NCBI RefSeq assembly: GCF_000471905.2
Contig: NW_006498192.1
Location: 1,487,587 to 1,551,586, forward strand
Length of the DNA: 64,000 bases
Source of the DNA: Amborella trichopoda
Taxonomy: Eukaryota > Streptophyta > Magnoliopsida > Amborellales > Amborellaceae
Direction of reading: 5' to 3'
Under the pieces are notes generated by a model, which did no database searches, was not told where the DNA came from, and saw nothing but the letters and a program-made list of their open reading frames with translations. The position numbers and the translations under genes are program-made. Shown in pieces: positions 49,186-61,039 of this stretch (its first letter is position 1; every line of letters starts with the position of its first letter).

Positions 49186-52100
49186 TGATATAAGGACCAC
49201 AGATTTTCCCAGTCATGAAATGCACACGGCAAAAGTGTAGTAGAAGAGGCCTAGCACCGTGTGTGTAGAAGAGAGAGGAGGAAGAGAAATGTCGTGCATG
49301 TAAAGGACCACTGTCGTTCGTGAAGAAGAGGTACCGTCGGGCGTGCATGAGAGTAATATCGCGTGTGTGAGAGACCAACACCGTGTTTGTAAAGGACCAC
49401 CGTCGAATGTGAAGAAGAGGAAACGCCGCACGTGCATGGGAGTAAGGCCGCTCATGAAAAGGGTAGCGCCCCTCATGTTGGGAGGTAACACCGCGTGTGA
49501 AGTAGAGAATCGCCACTCGTGAAGGCAGAGAAGGGGTAACGCCGCACGTGAAGAGAATATGTGACAGCTGCCATACTTGTCAGTGCGACGCCTGTCAGAG
49601 CTATACGTGTCAGCGTCACCCATGGTCAGCCACAGTGGATCCCACCTACCATGGGTACTTAAGCCTTCTCCCCTCCCCTTTCAACATTGTTTCCCTCATT
49701 TGCCTCACTCTCTCTCTTTAAAGAGCAAAGTGAGAGTGAACTGCTGCCCTTTGGAGAAGCCCTTGCTTGGAGCTTGAGGAGGCCCACGAGTGGGAGGTTT
49801 GAGGACACCGTGAGCATCAGGTAAGTAGGTTTAGGGATCATGCATTGATTAATTTTCTAGTAATAGATTTCAAGGAATAAAGATGGGGGAAAATGATAGA
49901 TAAATGGTTTGGATGTAGTTTAATTAAAATGAGGCTGAATGATTGATTGAGTATTCTAAATAAACTTGTTAAGTTTATGGCATAGCGCACTTGCAGGTTT
50001 GGTTTAACTTGATTGAGGTTTTATATATATCTTGGCTTATGAAATGTTGTGCTTTAATTAAAGCATGCCAAACTCGCAGAAGTAAATTTCTAGGAACTGT
50101 GAGGGTTTTTGCACCGAATGTTGCAGTTACCATACGATGTCCAAATGGGCTCAAATCGGTCTTGAATAAATGATATGCTTTTCCACTACAATGTTAATTT
50201 TTTCACCATGTTAAAATTTAACATAAATCAAGAGATATGCAACAAAATGATTGCGTATATCACTACCCACAGTTGTCGGAATTTCCAGCAACTGTCACCT
50301 ATTTCGCGTCAAGCTTTTGACCTATAAAATGATGAAAAATTGCTTCCAAACATCCAAAATTTGAATGATATATGAATGAGATTAAAGTTTCATGTTAAAT
50401 TTTGAAATTTCCCCATAGATCGAGAGTTATGCCCCGAATCACGAGGGTATGTCACTACTCACAATTGCAAGAATTCCCAGCACTATCACTCACTTTGTGC
50501 CAAGCTTTTGACCAATCAAATGTCGTCTAAATACCTTCAAACCACCGCCATTTTAAAGATCCCCTGTAAACGTAAAGTTGCATGTTTGGGCCATTTTAAA
50601 ATTCTCCCTAGATTGGGAGTTTTGCCCTTGAGAAGAGGGGTTCGTCACCATTATACATCACAGAAATTTTAGTCCTATGCTTGTATGATGTTACCTTTTA
50701 CTGGATTACTCACTAGGAAACTCAAGTAGCATAATGTTATCTTTGATAAGCGATAAGTGTGAGTGCTATGTGATAATTTCATGTGATGAATACTACGTGC
50801 TATAATGTTATGTGTACGGTGCTATGTATCTATGCATTATGTGAGAATTGATAAATGTCAAGCTATTGTGAAAGTTCCATGACGAATGTTAATAATGCTA
50901 ATGCTGATCACTAAGTGTAAATGCATTGTGATAGCTCTCATATCATGGGTGTTTTATACTAGGTGTCATAATATTATGTGATTGCTGGGTAGTTCTGCGT
51001 AAGACTCAAACTTTGCATGTTGAACATTTGAATTATCTGATATAAGGCATGAATGAGTTAAATGCTTGAGCATGATATGATGTCGTGATGATGATCACTA
51101 CGCCATGGGACACCCATTAGTAGTGGGTATTGTTCCGTTATGAACTGTGAGACTAGCCACTACACGATGGGGAACCCATCGGTAGTGGATACCGTTATAC
51201 TGATACTGCACGCTGTGCGATGGGATCCATCGGTAGCGGATACTATTACACTGAGAAAAGTGATGTTGGCAATATTTCCTAACTCTCTGAATGATAGGAT
51301 GGGGTTAAGTGAAAGTCAAATAGGAGGGTCACACCCCCCGAAATTTATATGATGAGACTAGTGAGTGATGCCTTGCATGTTAAGTCCTATCGAAAACCCC
51401 AATGCGCGTTGGGGACCGTGTGCGTGAGTATGAGGGCTTTACGAAGTGGACTTACCCACTTTTCATTACCCTCGCTCTTGAAGTACGATAGAGGTCCTAA
51501 GCAATGGGATTGGCTTAGCTTAATGGATAAAGCCTCTACTTGGGGAGTTGGTGAACTAAAGAGTGAGTGGGTAATATGTGAATGCTGATGATTGTAATGA
51601 TTGAATGATAATTGACATTTGAATATGATGCCTATAATTGATGCATTGATGTGATTACTGATTTACATGACTGCTGCATTATGACTGCTTATAATTGGAA
51701 GAACTACTTATGATGCATGGATAAACTCGATAATGATGCATAGTTCCTAGATCTACTTGTTGTGCTTTATAGCTCATGCTTCTATATCTACCCTCTTTTA
51801 GATTGATATCGATAAATCAGAAGGGCTTAAAGTACACATTTTGCGACCAAGAGTCAAAGTCACATCCTTTTGAGAAGAACCCAGATCTTGTACGTAATTG
51901 GGCAGTTGAGCCTAGAACTTTGTTTATTTTAGAAAATGTAATATTGGGCCCTGATGCCCTAGACTCAAGTGTAATATTTTGGGAAGAATTTGATGAAGTA
52001 CTTTTTATTGGTGTATGGATCCTTGCACTTTCAAATATTTGTCTACAGTTAGAGTTATTGATTTAGTTCTTTGCCTTGGTTTTCTTTGATCACCAATTTA

Positions 52101-52213
52101 ACAGCGTTGAGTCGACTCTGACCAGAGTGACATGCGCTACCTTGGGATCACGAACTCGCTCTCGGTCGCCCTCCATTGAGTATGTAATAGGGGTCGGGGG
52201 TGGGTTTGTGACA
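49186..52213 (+). repeat. Del1 3' LTR
   Basis: It starts TGATATAAGGACC and ends GGGTTTGTGACA. It is collinear with 40379-43326 including the GC-rich start repeats (49250-49560) and GGTAGTGGATACC repeats (about 51110-51245). Tat-C gag resumes at 52214. Confidence 0.9.
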
Positions 52214-53740
52214 AAGGCAATCAGGGCAGTGGAAGCGTCCCATGTGGTGACAGTTCAAGAAGCGGTTGAGCAAGTATATCGGCTTGACGAGCTACCACAA
52301 GACCTTCAACATTATTTTTCATGATGCTCCAATTTGGGGTCATCACACCAAATACGTTAAGACTGGCTAGCCATGTTGCTCGAGGAACTAAGAACCTCTG
52401 GTGTCCATATCACCAGATTCAAGGTCATGACCTGGGGGGATGCTTTGGCTTTCAAGCTATAATGACAGAGAAAGTACGAGGGGGATGCACTGTCCTCTCT
52501 ATCTTAGAAGATCTTGATCAACCCATTGAACAGTTAATACTGGAGGTCATCCAGACCCAAATACCATGTGTTGACATGCTGCCCAAGTCTTCTGATCCTG
52601 ATGAACCCTTGACTTCCCAATCGTAGCAGGTCTACCGAGGACCATGAAGAGGGAGGTTGTTCACCAAGCAAGGCCGGCCCCTGAGCCTTGAGATCCTGGT
52701 TTGCCTGTACCTACTCTCAAGAATGGTAGAAGGAGATGAGTATTAAGGACCGCTCTCCGAAAGAGGAAACTCCCTCAACCCCAGATTGAGGTCGAGTTCC
52801 TCAAGCCCCTTCCCCAATTACCAACCCTATAAGACTTCTTCCCCAAGTCAGTTGCTGCCACTGGGCAAGGACCACAATCCTGTCAAGAAGATATTCTGGA
52901 GTCTTCCTCACCTCAGGCTCCCACCACGTCCAATAAGGGTGATGACATTAAAAGCATCCCCCAGTGGGCCAAGCAAGGTGAAGACCTAAAAGATGCCCTG
53001 CACACGTCCAATTCTGGTGATGACGCCAAAAGCTACGGTCCAATCTGAGTAATGACCTTAAAAGCTCTCCCCCTTCTTCTATCGCCGACTCTTCTAACCC
53101 TTCTTCTTCTTCTGCTAACTCATCTTCTGCATGACTAACATAGAAATGCCCAGACTTTGAGGCTCTTGATAAAAGAGCTGAAGAGTTGTAATACTAGCAA
53201 GCAGCATTGAAGGCAGCTGAAAAATACGGTGGCACAAGCAATCGGCTTCCTGTCAATTGCTGATGCCTTGGTGTCTAAAGCCAATGCAAAGCCTCCTCCT
53301 ACTACTGAAGATCTTCTCAAGAGGCACAGGAATTGCAAGGCCAAGAAACCTCAATGGCCCCATGAGCCCTACTTCGAGCAAAGGATGAAAGAATCAAGAG
53401 AGCAGAGCTTCTATTCTCATGAGGCATGCCACTTGGTGTAGATTTTCGAAGCAGTGACCAATACTGACTCAATCAATCTCAGGTCAGGTAAGAAGTTACA
53501 GCCACCTGCCCAGAAACCAAGGCTCTTGAAGTACGCTGGTCCTCCACTCATCCCATATCTTAACACACTGACCAACCCACCACTTCTTAAGTTTCTGGGA
53601 TCACCTTTGATTCCAAACTCTAGACCTCCATCAACCTCCATTTTACCAACACCTACCCTTACTACCCAATCCAACCAGCCCACACTAGACTTTGCTAGAC
53701 CTGACCAGTCGACACTAAGTCCAGTGACGCAACCTTGACC
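52214..53740 (+). pseudogene. Tat-C gag, right part
   Basis: The plus strand reads EASHVVTVQEAVEQVYRLDE (52228-52290), matching QASHAITIQEEDEM-like Tat-A sequence near 23140. It continues with CPYHQIQGHDLGGC (about 52400-52440), the Tat nucleocapsid-type finger, a Ser/Pro-rich stretch (52790-53110), PQWPHEPYFEQRMKESREQS (about 53350-53405) and NLRSGKKLQPPAQKP (about 53475-53520), which parallels NLRSGRTLQPPSQKS of Tat-A. It is broken but in the correct order. Confidence 0.8.
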
Positions 53741-54400
53741 TATTCAACCATCACAAACTCCTTAATTCGCATCGTTTGTAAAGCAAAAATTAGTCAGTAC
53801 CCCAAAACAAATCTTCATCATCCAAAGTTGCCTCTCAATTCTCTATACCACCCAAACACGTGGCGGATCTAGAAGTATATAGAAAGGGTGATCCTAAGAA
53901 CATGGCTGATGTGGCGATTGTATCTATGATTGTTGAATCATAGAAATCTCCCCTTGAACTCTCTGAACCTTGCTCTTCCCAATCAACCTTAGTGCCTCAA
54001 AATTTCCCCTCTTAGTCATACGCACTCTCTATCCTTGAAGCTGATCCCTCGTCGAACAAACTAGCAAAAGAAGTAGTCACCACGCTCTATACTGTCAAAG
54101 CCCAATTTGAGGCAGAGATGTCAAGAGCGTGGGCACTCACCAGCTCTGAAGTTGGAGCATTCGAGGTCAATGAAGGATTCTATGGATCACCAGATGATGA
54201 CAAAGTGGAACTTCAAGAAGCCCCTGCTCAAGTGGGAAGAAGGTGGTCAAGCCACAGCTGACGATCTCTAGGAGATAAACTTGGGTGATGATGATGACCT
54301 AAGTCCAACTTTTATTTTGGCTAACATGTCGCCAGATGAAAAAGAGCGCTATGTTACCTTCTTACGGGAAAATTGAGACAACTTCACTTGGTACTATCAT
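53741..54400 (+). other. Tat-C linker between gag and RT
   Basis: A decayed stretch with acidic readable segments (for example SSEVGAFEVNEGFYGSPDDD near 54155). No protease motif was recognised with confidence. Confidence 0.5.
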
Positions 54401-55185
54401 GAGATGCCTAGTCTCGATCCTCAGGTTCCAAGACATCGGCTCGGCATTGATCCATCCTTCAGGCCTGTGAAGTAGAAATCGAGAAAGTTTCGGCCTGATC
54501 ATGAAATGAAGATAGATGCTGTGGTAACTAAGCTCAAGGAAGAAGGTTTTATTCGAGAAGTCAAATACCCGAAATGGCTCACCAATGTTGTGCCAGTTAA
54601 AAAGAACAAAGAGCAAATCAAGGTCTGTATTGACTTCTGTGACTTGAACGCTGCCTATCCATAGGACGACTTCCCGTTGTCGTTCACAGAAATATTTATC
54701 GATTCTACAACCCATTGCCAGATTTTCTCCTTCATGGATGGATATTCAGGGTACAATCAGATAAGGATGGCATCAGAGGACGAGGAGGCCACCGCCTTCT
54801 TGACTCCCAAAGGGGTCTTCTGTTATGTAATAATGTCGTTTGGGTTGAAGAATGTAGGTGCCACTTATTAGCGAGCAATGACCACCATTTTCAAAGATAT
54901 GCTTCACAAAGAAGTGGAATGTTATGTGGATGATTTGGTTGTGAAGTCAAAGATGAAGGAGGATCACATGCATGACCTTAAGAAGGTGTTAGAAAAGCTT
55001 CACCTTCATCAGCTCAAAATGAACCCCTTGAAGTGCGCTTTTGGCATACATTCAAGAATGTTCGTAGGGTTCATCGTCAGGTATTGGGGATTGGAGATCG
55101 AGCATGTCAAGATCAAAGCGATTCGAGTGATGCCCCCACCAATGACCCTCCGAGAGCTTCGATCTCTTTAAGGCCAGCTTGCTTA
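54401..55185 (+). pseudogene. Tat-C reverse transcriptase
   Basis: The plus strand carries KFRPDHEMKIDAVVTKLKEE and GFIREVKYPKWLTNVVPV (54485-54600), IKVCIDFCDLNAAYP (54618-54662), FSFMDGYSGYNQIRMASEDE (54723-54785), EEATAFLTPKGVFCYVIMSF (54782-54842) and VECYVDDLVVKSK (54917-54953), the Tat RT palm with its catalytic Y-V-D-D. The thumb start with MPPPMTLRELRSL follows (about 55130-55170). The match ends near 55185, where LTR G sequence begins. Confidence 0.87.
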
Positions 55186-56129
55186 TATTCAAAGATTGAA
55201 CGAGTTAAGGGAGAGAATAGAGGGTCGCACCCTATATTTATGAAATGAAATGATTGATTCCTTGCAAGGTAAGGGCATATCGAACCCCCAATGCACACTA
55301 GGGATTGTGTGTGTGTGTTGAGGGTATTACGAAGTGGATTAACCCACTTGTCATTACCCTCCCTCCGGTACGATGGTACAGGTCTTAAGTAATGGGATTG
55401 GCTTAGCCTGATGGATAGGGCCTCTACTGCAGGAGTAGGTGATTTAAGGAGTGAGTGGATAAGAATTGATTTTCTATATAAGGAATGTTTAATATTACAA
55501 TGATTGGATGATTAATGATTTCACTGATTCAAATATAACTTTTGTTTAAATGAAATGTTCATATTCTCTACCTTGACCTGATATGCATTTATGCTAAACT
55601 ATGACTTTATATTGATGAACTGTACTGTTTTCACACATGGATAGAACCACCACAGATGCATGACACTAGACCTGCTTACTGGGCTGTATAGCTCATCCCA
55701 TTATTTCTTCTCTCCGTTTAGATTGATAGAGAAAGGTGCAGGGTTAAAAGTTCGTGTTTGGCAGCTGGAAGACAAAGCTAGTGTTCTTGAAGAAGGTGTT
55801 TATACCTTGTTTATGTCTGGGCAGTTTGGCCCTGGTTTTGGTTTGTTCTTGGTGGATATGTGTAATATTGGGCTTAGATGCCCTGAACTGAATGTAATAT
55901 TTTGGAAAAACAACTTTTATATTATGAATTTTGGTGTGTGGAGTTTCTTCCTTACAATTCTGCTAGTTAGGCTTGTTGCTTTAGCTCTCTTCCATGGTTT
56001 GGTCGATTTCATAATATAAAGGTGTTGAGTCCACTCCTACCTATGTGACAAACGTTACATTGAAGCAGGAACCCGCGCTCGCTCACTCGTCGCCACGTAA
56101 GGTATGGTGGTCGGGGGCAGGGTCTTGAC
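55186..56129 (+). repeat. LTR G: partial Del/Tekay-type LTR
   Basis: The 3' third of an LTR related to those of Del1: GGAGGGTCGCACCC-like start, then ATCGAACCCCCAATGCACAC, ATTACGAAGTGGATTAACCC, GGGATTGGCTTAGCCTGATG and AGGGCCTCTACTGCAGGAGT, in the same order as 42550-42780. It ends GGGCAGGGTCTTGACA at 56129. No gene; the frame at 55660-56019 is LTR sequence. Confidence 0.8.
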
Positions 56130-56902
56130 ATTTACTCATACAACCATGGAGTGCCTGGCTAGTTTCAAGATTTTATAATAGGTATAAGAAGTTGTCTTCG
56201 AGAGCGAGGTCGGTGTGACTAACTGTTTAGCCTCTTGTAGTGATGGAGGAAGACCCTTATAAAAGGAGAAAGCTTTTGAAAATGGATGATTTTAACAATC
56301 AAACTGAAACAACAGTTTCAAAAGGGATGGGCCTTACAGTTTTGTCACCTGTGATCCCTTTGGTGGTCATTTTCTTTGTTATATTCTACCCTAAGATGAT
56401 GAAAGGATTCCCTTGTGGGATCGTGGGAACTCAGAAATCCCAAAATTGTCCTTTTACCTTTGGAGCTTTCATCCTCTGCTTCGTGGATCCATGAAGAGTC
56501 CTCTGGATTTTTGTCGGGCTTCCATCTTGGAGGGTCACGACTTTTTTCAGTAATCATCGAAATCACTTTGGTTTTCCATTCATGTCACTCTCCTACATCT
56601 TTCTGAGTTGGTTCTGTTGGGAACTTGCAGGGTTTAGGAGGAGTCTTCATCCTCAGGATCTGCTTGTGTAGTATTATTGGAACTTGCAAGTACTTGTTTG
56701 TACTTGAGTGTTTTTCATCGAAAGCTCCTTCTTGAAGATCTTTTTATTCATTTTACTCGTGATTCCCTTTCAGTTTTTCACCACGTTCATTTTTTTATTT
56801 TTCTTTGTGATGGCTTTTCAGGTTTTCACCACGTTTTTTAGCCCGTTACGGGTAGTATTTTCTGATATACATTGCATTAATAGGGTCATTTAGTTCGTAC
56901 CC
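56130..56902. other. Unassigned stretch between LTR G and Tat integrase fragment
   Basis: I recognise no domain on either strand. T-rich sequence with TTTCAGGTTTTCACCACG at 56760-56840 resembles the T-rich part of the Tat-B 3' untranslated region (5480-5580). A short plus-strand frame (56240-56494) and its minus-strand shadow have no family resemblance that I can name. It may be decayed Tat sequence. Confidence 0.4.
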
Positions 56903-57582
56903 CTACTGATTTTTTATCTTATGAGAATTGCCTGCATCCACTCGAGTGACCTTTTCATTTTGGAGATTGGATCCATTGTCAGTGATGATCGACTCAGGAA
57001 CACCGAATCTGAATATGATATTGTTCTTTATGAAAAGGGCAACATGTTGGCCTTCAATTTTAATAAATGATGCGGCTTCTACCCATTTGGTGAAGTACTC
57101 TGTAGTCGTTAATATAAAAAGGTGGCCATTTGAGGCTTTTGGGGAGATCATCCCAATGATATCAAGACCCCACATGGCAAAGGGCCATATGGGCGGTGTT
57201 GAGTTGAGTGGTACAGATGGTGTATGGATGAGATCTCCATAAAGTTGACATTTGAGCCACCTCTTAACAAACTTCCAACAGTCTTCGGCCATGGTGGTCT
57301 AGTAATAGCTTTGACACTTGATTTTTTGAGTTAGGGCAGCTGCCCCAGAATGACCTCCTTCATTATGTAACTTTGTCAATACTTGGTCAATTTCTGGTTG
57401 ATCGTGACACCGTAGAAGTGATGTCATCAAAGGATTTCTTAAACAAGATATCACCTCTTACTAAGAATCCCATAGAAAACCTTTGGAGGGCTTCTTTGTC
57501 CTTTTGGGTGGCTCCTTCAGGGTATAACCCATCTTTTAGCAGGGATAGAACATCGTAGTAACACGGTTTTGCCTTAACTAGT
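56903..57582 (-). pseudogene. Tat integrase fragment (minus strand)
   Basis: The minus strand reads YPEGATQKDKEALQRFSMGF then LVRGDILFKKSFD (57545-57425), the linker before Tat integrase. It continues with EDCWKFVKRWLKCQLYGDLI (57290-57230, end of the zinc region), WPFAMWGLDIIGMISPKASN (about 57190-57130), TEYFTKWVEAASFIKIEGQH (about 57105-57045) and FGVPESIITDNGSNLQNEKV (about 57015-56955), the catalytic core with its conserved Asp residues. Its orientation is opposite to Tat-C, so it belongs to another Tat copy. Del2 is inserted at its upstream side. Confidence 0.83.
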
Positions 57583-59233
57583 TGTAACAATCCTAAACTT
57601 TCAAAAATAAATAAATAAATAATTCTTTATAGTGTGACGGTCCATATAAGTATGATGGTCCTTAGGGACCATCACCACTTTTGTTGACATTTTCCTTTCA
57701 TATACCACGTCCTTTTGTAGACATGGGCCTTAAATGTTTCATGTATAATATTAGTGTCACACCTCATGTATGACGTGGAGCTTAATAAAATAATATAATA
57801 ATGTGTCTGAAGAATTTAAATAGGATAGGTGAGGACTCCCACCCTAGAAAATTTTTGTATAAACTCTCCCAACACACTGAGATCTTTCTCTCTCTAGTCG
57901 AAATGCAGCGAGCTCTTTCTTTCTCTAGCCAAATTTTACCGAAACTCCCTCTCAAACACTCAAATATTATAGGTAAGTGACTTCATTCTCTTGAAAAATA
58001 ATCATTTCTTTTTAAAAATGAAATGAAATAATTACTTCTACTTATTATCATGAATTTTAGGCGCGTTAAATTTTATGCGCAAGGGACCTGATTATTTTGA
58101 AAAATAATCTTTTTAATAAAATTGTGATATTTTATCTATGTTAGAAATTTTAAATGCTGTAAATTCTTAGAAATAAATTTATTTATTTTTCTTGTCTATT
58201 GTTAGAAAATTTTAGATACTATAAAATTATTAGAAATAAATGTGACATTTCTTCTTTTAGTAAAATTGTGAGATTTCTTTCTACTTTTTTGAATATTTAG
58301 ACATTGTAAATTTCATGTTCAAAAGACTGCCTTATTTATTGAAAACTGATATTCTTGCAATTGATTATAGCATAGTCTGTGAAATGTTTATTTGCGAGTT
58401 GACATCCCATAAATCATGATAATTCCATGTTCTTGAATTTCTATAAGAGTTTATTCTATACATATTAGAATGGCAATTATGCTAGAATGTCTTTACAAAC
58501 TGTTACCCTTCTAAATTTAAACCCAAAATATTTGACTGGTTATTTTTGAAATGTTATTGAAAGTGAATGTTATTAATGGTTTCAGCGAAATTCATATTAA
58601 TAATTTCAGTGATATGTTGAGTACATGATATTGCTTCTTTCGAATGTTTAAAGAGATTTAGAAATAGTTTTAGTATGCAAGTGAACTCATCCGGTCCGTC
58701 GGTGAGGTATAAGTGGACTTATCCGGTACGTCGGTAGGGATTAAGTGGACTCATTCGGTAGACCGGTGAGGTATAAGTGGATCTGTAGGGATTAAGTGGA
58801 CCTATCTGGGACGTCGATAGGGATTAAGTGGACCCATCAGGACGCTGATGGGGTATATAGGTGACCTACTTGGGATGCCAGTAGGGTAATATGTGAAATC
58901 CTTTGAATTATTTTCTGTCTTTAAAATGTTATATGCATTTCAATTATTCGGATTATACTTAATTATGCATATTTGAAAGTGAAACTGTTAATGCATTTCT
59001 GTTAATAGACCTCCGTTTTGAAAATATTGATATCTTTCAACCATGGTTATTTTTATGATTATGATGATCACTTACTAAGTAGCCAAACTCATAGATATTA
59101 TAGTTGTGCTTAAACTTTCTTTTGTTACTTTGTAAGAATTCGCTATTGTAAATTTGTCCTAAAAAGAAATGTATATATGTTTTGACTGTCACATATCAGG
59201 AATATCAGTATTGTAAATTATTTGGGTGTGACA
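57583..59233 (+). repeat. Del2 5' LTR
   Basis: It starts TGTAACAATCCTAAAC, identical to the 3' LTR start at 63767, and ends GGGTGTGACA. It includes (AATA)n near its start, AT-rich sequence, and a repeat at about 58680-58890. It is about half the length of the Del1 LTRs and not obviously alignable with them except at the termini. Confidence 0.92.
58680..58890. repeat. AAGTGGACYYATCCGG repeats in Del2 5' LTR
   Basis: About six copies of roughly 34 bp of TAAGTGGACTTATCCGGTAC then GTCGGTAGGGAT, becoming diverged to the right. Units contain small inverted elements (TCCGGTACGTCGGTA). Del1 LTRs carry a comparable, unrelated GTAGTGGATACCG array at the equivalent relative position. Confidence 0.75.
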
Positions 59234-59237
59234 ATTA

Positions 59238-59250
59238 TAGTATCAAAGCA
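59238..59250 (+). other. Del2 primer-binding site
   Basis: TAGTATCAAAGCA starts five bases after the LTR end and resembles the initiator-Met site TGGTATCAGAGCA, as in Del1. Confidence 0.75.
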
Positions 59251-59280
59251 ATAGGCTTAAGATTCTTAGGAAATTTAAAA

Positions 59281-60205
59281 AGAATGTACTTAAAATCACA
59301 TATATTGCGTGTACAGACCGGGACGAAGTCAAGATCCAGAATTGCTGAAGCTAATATGGAAGGAATTCACAAAGCCTTGGAAAATATGGTTGCTCTAATG
59401 CAACATCAAATGGAAAACAACAATCCACCCAGGAAGTTAGTTACGGAAAATGGATGTAGTAATGTCGAACAATTTACGTAATTGAACCCACCTTCTTTTA
59501 AGGGTGCTGTAAACCCACTGGAAGCCGAGGGATGAATTATGCAATTGGAAAAAATATTCGAGGTAATGGAATGTCCTGATGATAGGAAGGTGGCCATGAC
59601 AGTTTTTATGTTAGAAGGTGAAGCACAACATTGGTGGCGAATGGCAAAAGAAGTATTTGTCAAAGAAAATAAACCCTTGACTTAGGAAGTATTTCTAGAG
59701 GCATTTAATGAAAGTATTTCCCAGATTTTATTCGAGATAAAAAAGAAATGGAATTTCAGGAATTAATCCAAGGAAACTGAACAGTAGCACAGTACGAGGC
59801 CAAGTTTACTGAATTGGCCAGGTTTGCACTACATTTGATTAACAATGAGGCTAGAAAGGTGAAAATTTTTGAAAGGGGTCTCAAATTAGCTATTAGAAGC
59901 AGAATATCAGTTTTAAAATTGAGAACTTAGTTGAAATAGTGGATCGAGCCCAAATTGTCGAAAAAGATTTCGAAGATTACCAAAAGATGAAAAATAAGAA
60001 AAGTCAGGTTAGACCCACACCATCTAATTGACAACAGTTTGAAAGGGCAAACAAGAAGCCAAGGCCCTTGCCACATCAAAGCCCAATAGAACCATGTAAA
60101 AATTGTGAGAAAAAGCATGGATCGAGCCCTTGTTATTGGAATACAAGAGCTTGATTTAAATGCAAAAAATTGGGGCACCAGATTAGAGAATGTCCTAACT
60201 TATAG
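59281..60205 (+). pseudogene. Del2 gag
   Basis: The plus strand has NMEGIHKALENMVALMQHQM (59357-59415, helical N-terminal part). It continues with NPPSFKGAVNPLEAE and MQLEKIFEVMECPDDRKVAM (59485-59600), MLEGEAQHWWRMAKE (about 59608-59652), the gag core, and at the end two cysteine-rich segments, CKNCEKKHGSSPCYW (about 60096) and FKCKKLGHQIRECPN (about 60156-60200), the zinc-knuckle area. It is decayed. Confidence 0.82.
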
Positions 60206-61039
60206 ATGCAACAGCTTCCAAAGCAGGGAGAGATAGCTCAAAAGCCTCAGATGAAAGGAAGAGTATTTGCGATCACCCAGCAAGACGCTCAGGCCTCAAA
60301 ATCAGTGATCCAAGGTATTCTTATTATCTTCAAAAAAGTAGCTCATGTTTTGGTTGATCCTGGATCTACTCATTCATTTGCGTCACCACACTTTGCATGC
60401 CACTTAAAGGTAGAACCAGAACAATTAGAATACATTCTAGAGGTAGCCACACCGATGGGAAATTCAAGTGACACCAATATAGAGTACAAATCCTGTGTAA
60501 TAAAGATAGAAGAAAAGGAACTGTTGGTTGATTTAATACTCCTAGAAATTCAAGATTTTAATGTAATCTTAGGCATAGATTTACTTTCTGCATACCATGC
60601 AAGTATTGATTGTTATAAGAAAATAGTTACCTTTAGTAATTCGAATCAGCCAGTATTTTACTTCAATGGTATCAAAGAAGACTCCCCATCATATTTAATC
60701 TCCTGTATTCGAGCTAATCTCCTAATCTCATGTATTCGAGCTAATCGTCTCCTTCGAAAAGGGTGTCAAGGGTTTCTTGCCTATATCAAAGAAAATAGGA
60801 AGGAAGAGATACATTTGGATACCACTCCGGTTATCCAAGAATTTTTCGACGTTTTTCCTGAAGAATTGCTAGGATTACCGCCTGATAGGGAAATTGAATT
60901 CTCTATTGAATTATTGTCAGGGGTAGCCCCAATTTCTAAGGCACCTTACAGAATGGCACCTGCAGAACTTAAGGAACTTAAACCACAATTGAAAGAATTA
61001 TTAGATAAAGGTTTTATCAGGCCCAGTGTGTCACCTTAG
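60206..61039 (+). pseudogene. Del2 protease and N-terminal RT (277-residue open stretch)
   Basis: The longest open frame in Del2 has VFAITQQDAQASKSVIQGIL (about residues 19-38) and VLVDPGSTHSFASPHF (about 48-63), the aspartic-protease active-site region. LVDLILLEIQDFNVILGIDL follows at about 108-127, the protease second half. Then come a linker, EFFDVFPEELLGLPPDREIE (about 213-232), and PYRMAPAELKELKPQLKELL with DKGFIRPSVSP at the end, the RT N-terminus. All are standard chromovirus motifs. The start ATG is internal to the gag-pol polyprotein and is not a natural start. Confidence 0.85.

Larger units (their letters stand above)
40379..52213 (+). mobile_element. Del1: Del/Tekay-type chromovirus inserted in Tat-C gag
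   Basis: Two LTRs (40379-43326 and 49186-52213), a TGGTATCAAAGCA primer site at 43331-43343, gag, protease, RT, RNase H, integrase with GPY/F module and chromodomain-like end, and a purine tract just before the 3' LTR. Flanking bases AAGAA and AAGGC may be a decayed target duplication. Tat-C gag reads coherently on both sides. The LTRs differ by about one base in eight in the part I aligned (41030-41240 against 49820-50030), so it is clearly older than Del2. It contains a large inverted duplication and is broken, with roughly twenty or more breaks. Confidence 0.88.

Noticed and set aside
51776-52066. 96-residue frame near the end of the Del1 3' LTR
   Set aside because: It lies wholly in the LTR and is not conserved as a frame in the 5' LTR counterpart.
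55660-56019. 119-residue hydrophobic frame suggesting a membrane protein
   Set aside because: It is collinear with the 3' part of Del-type LTRs (for example 51780-52090) and is LTR sequence.
56708-56893. Short Phe-rich hydrophobic peptide
   Set aside because: It is T-rich low-complexity sequence with no family match.
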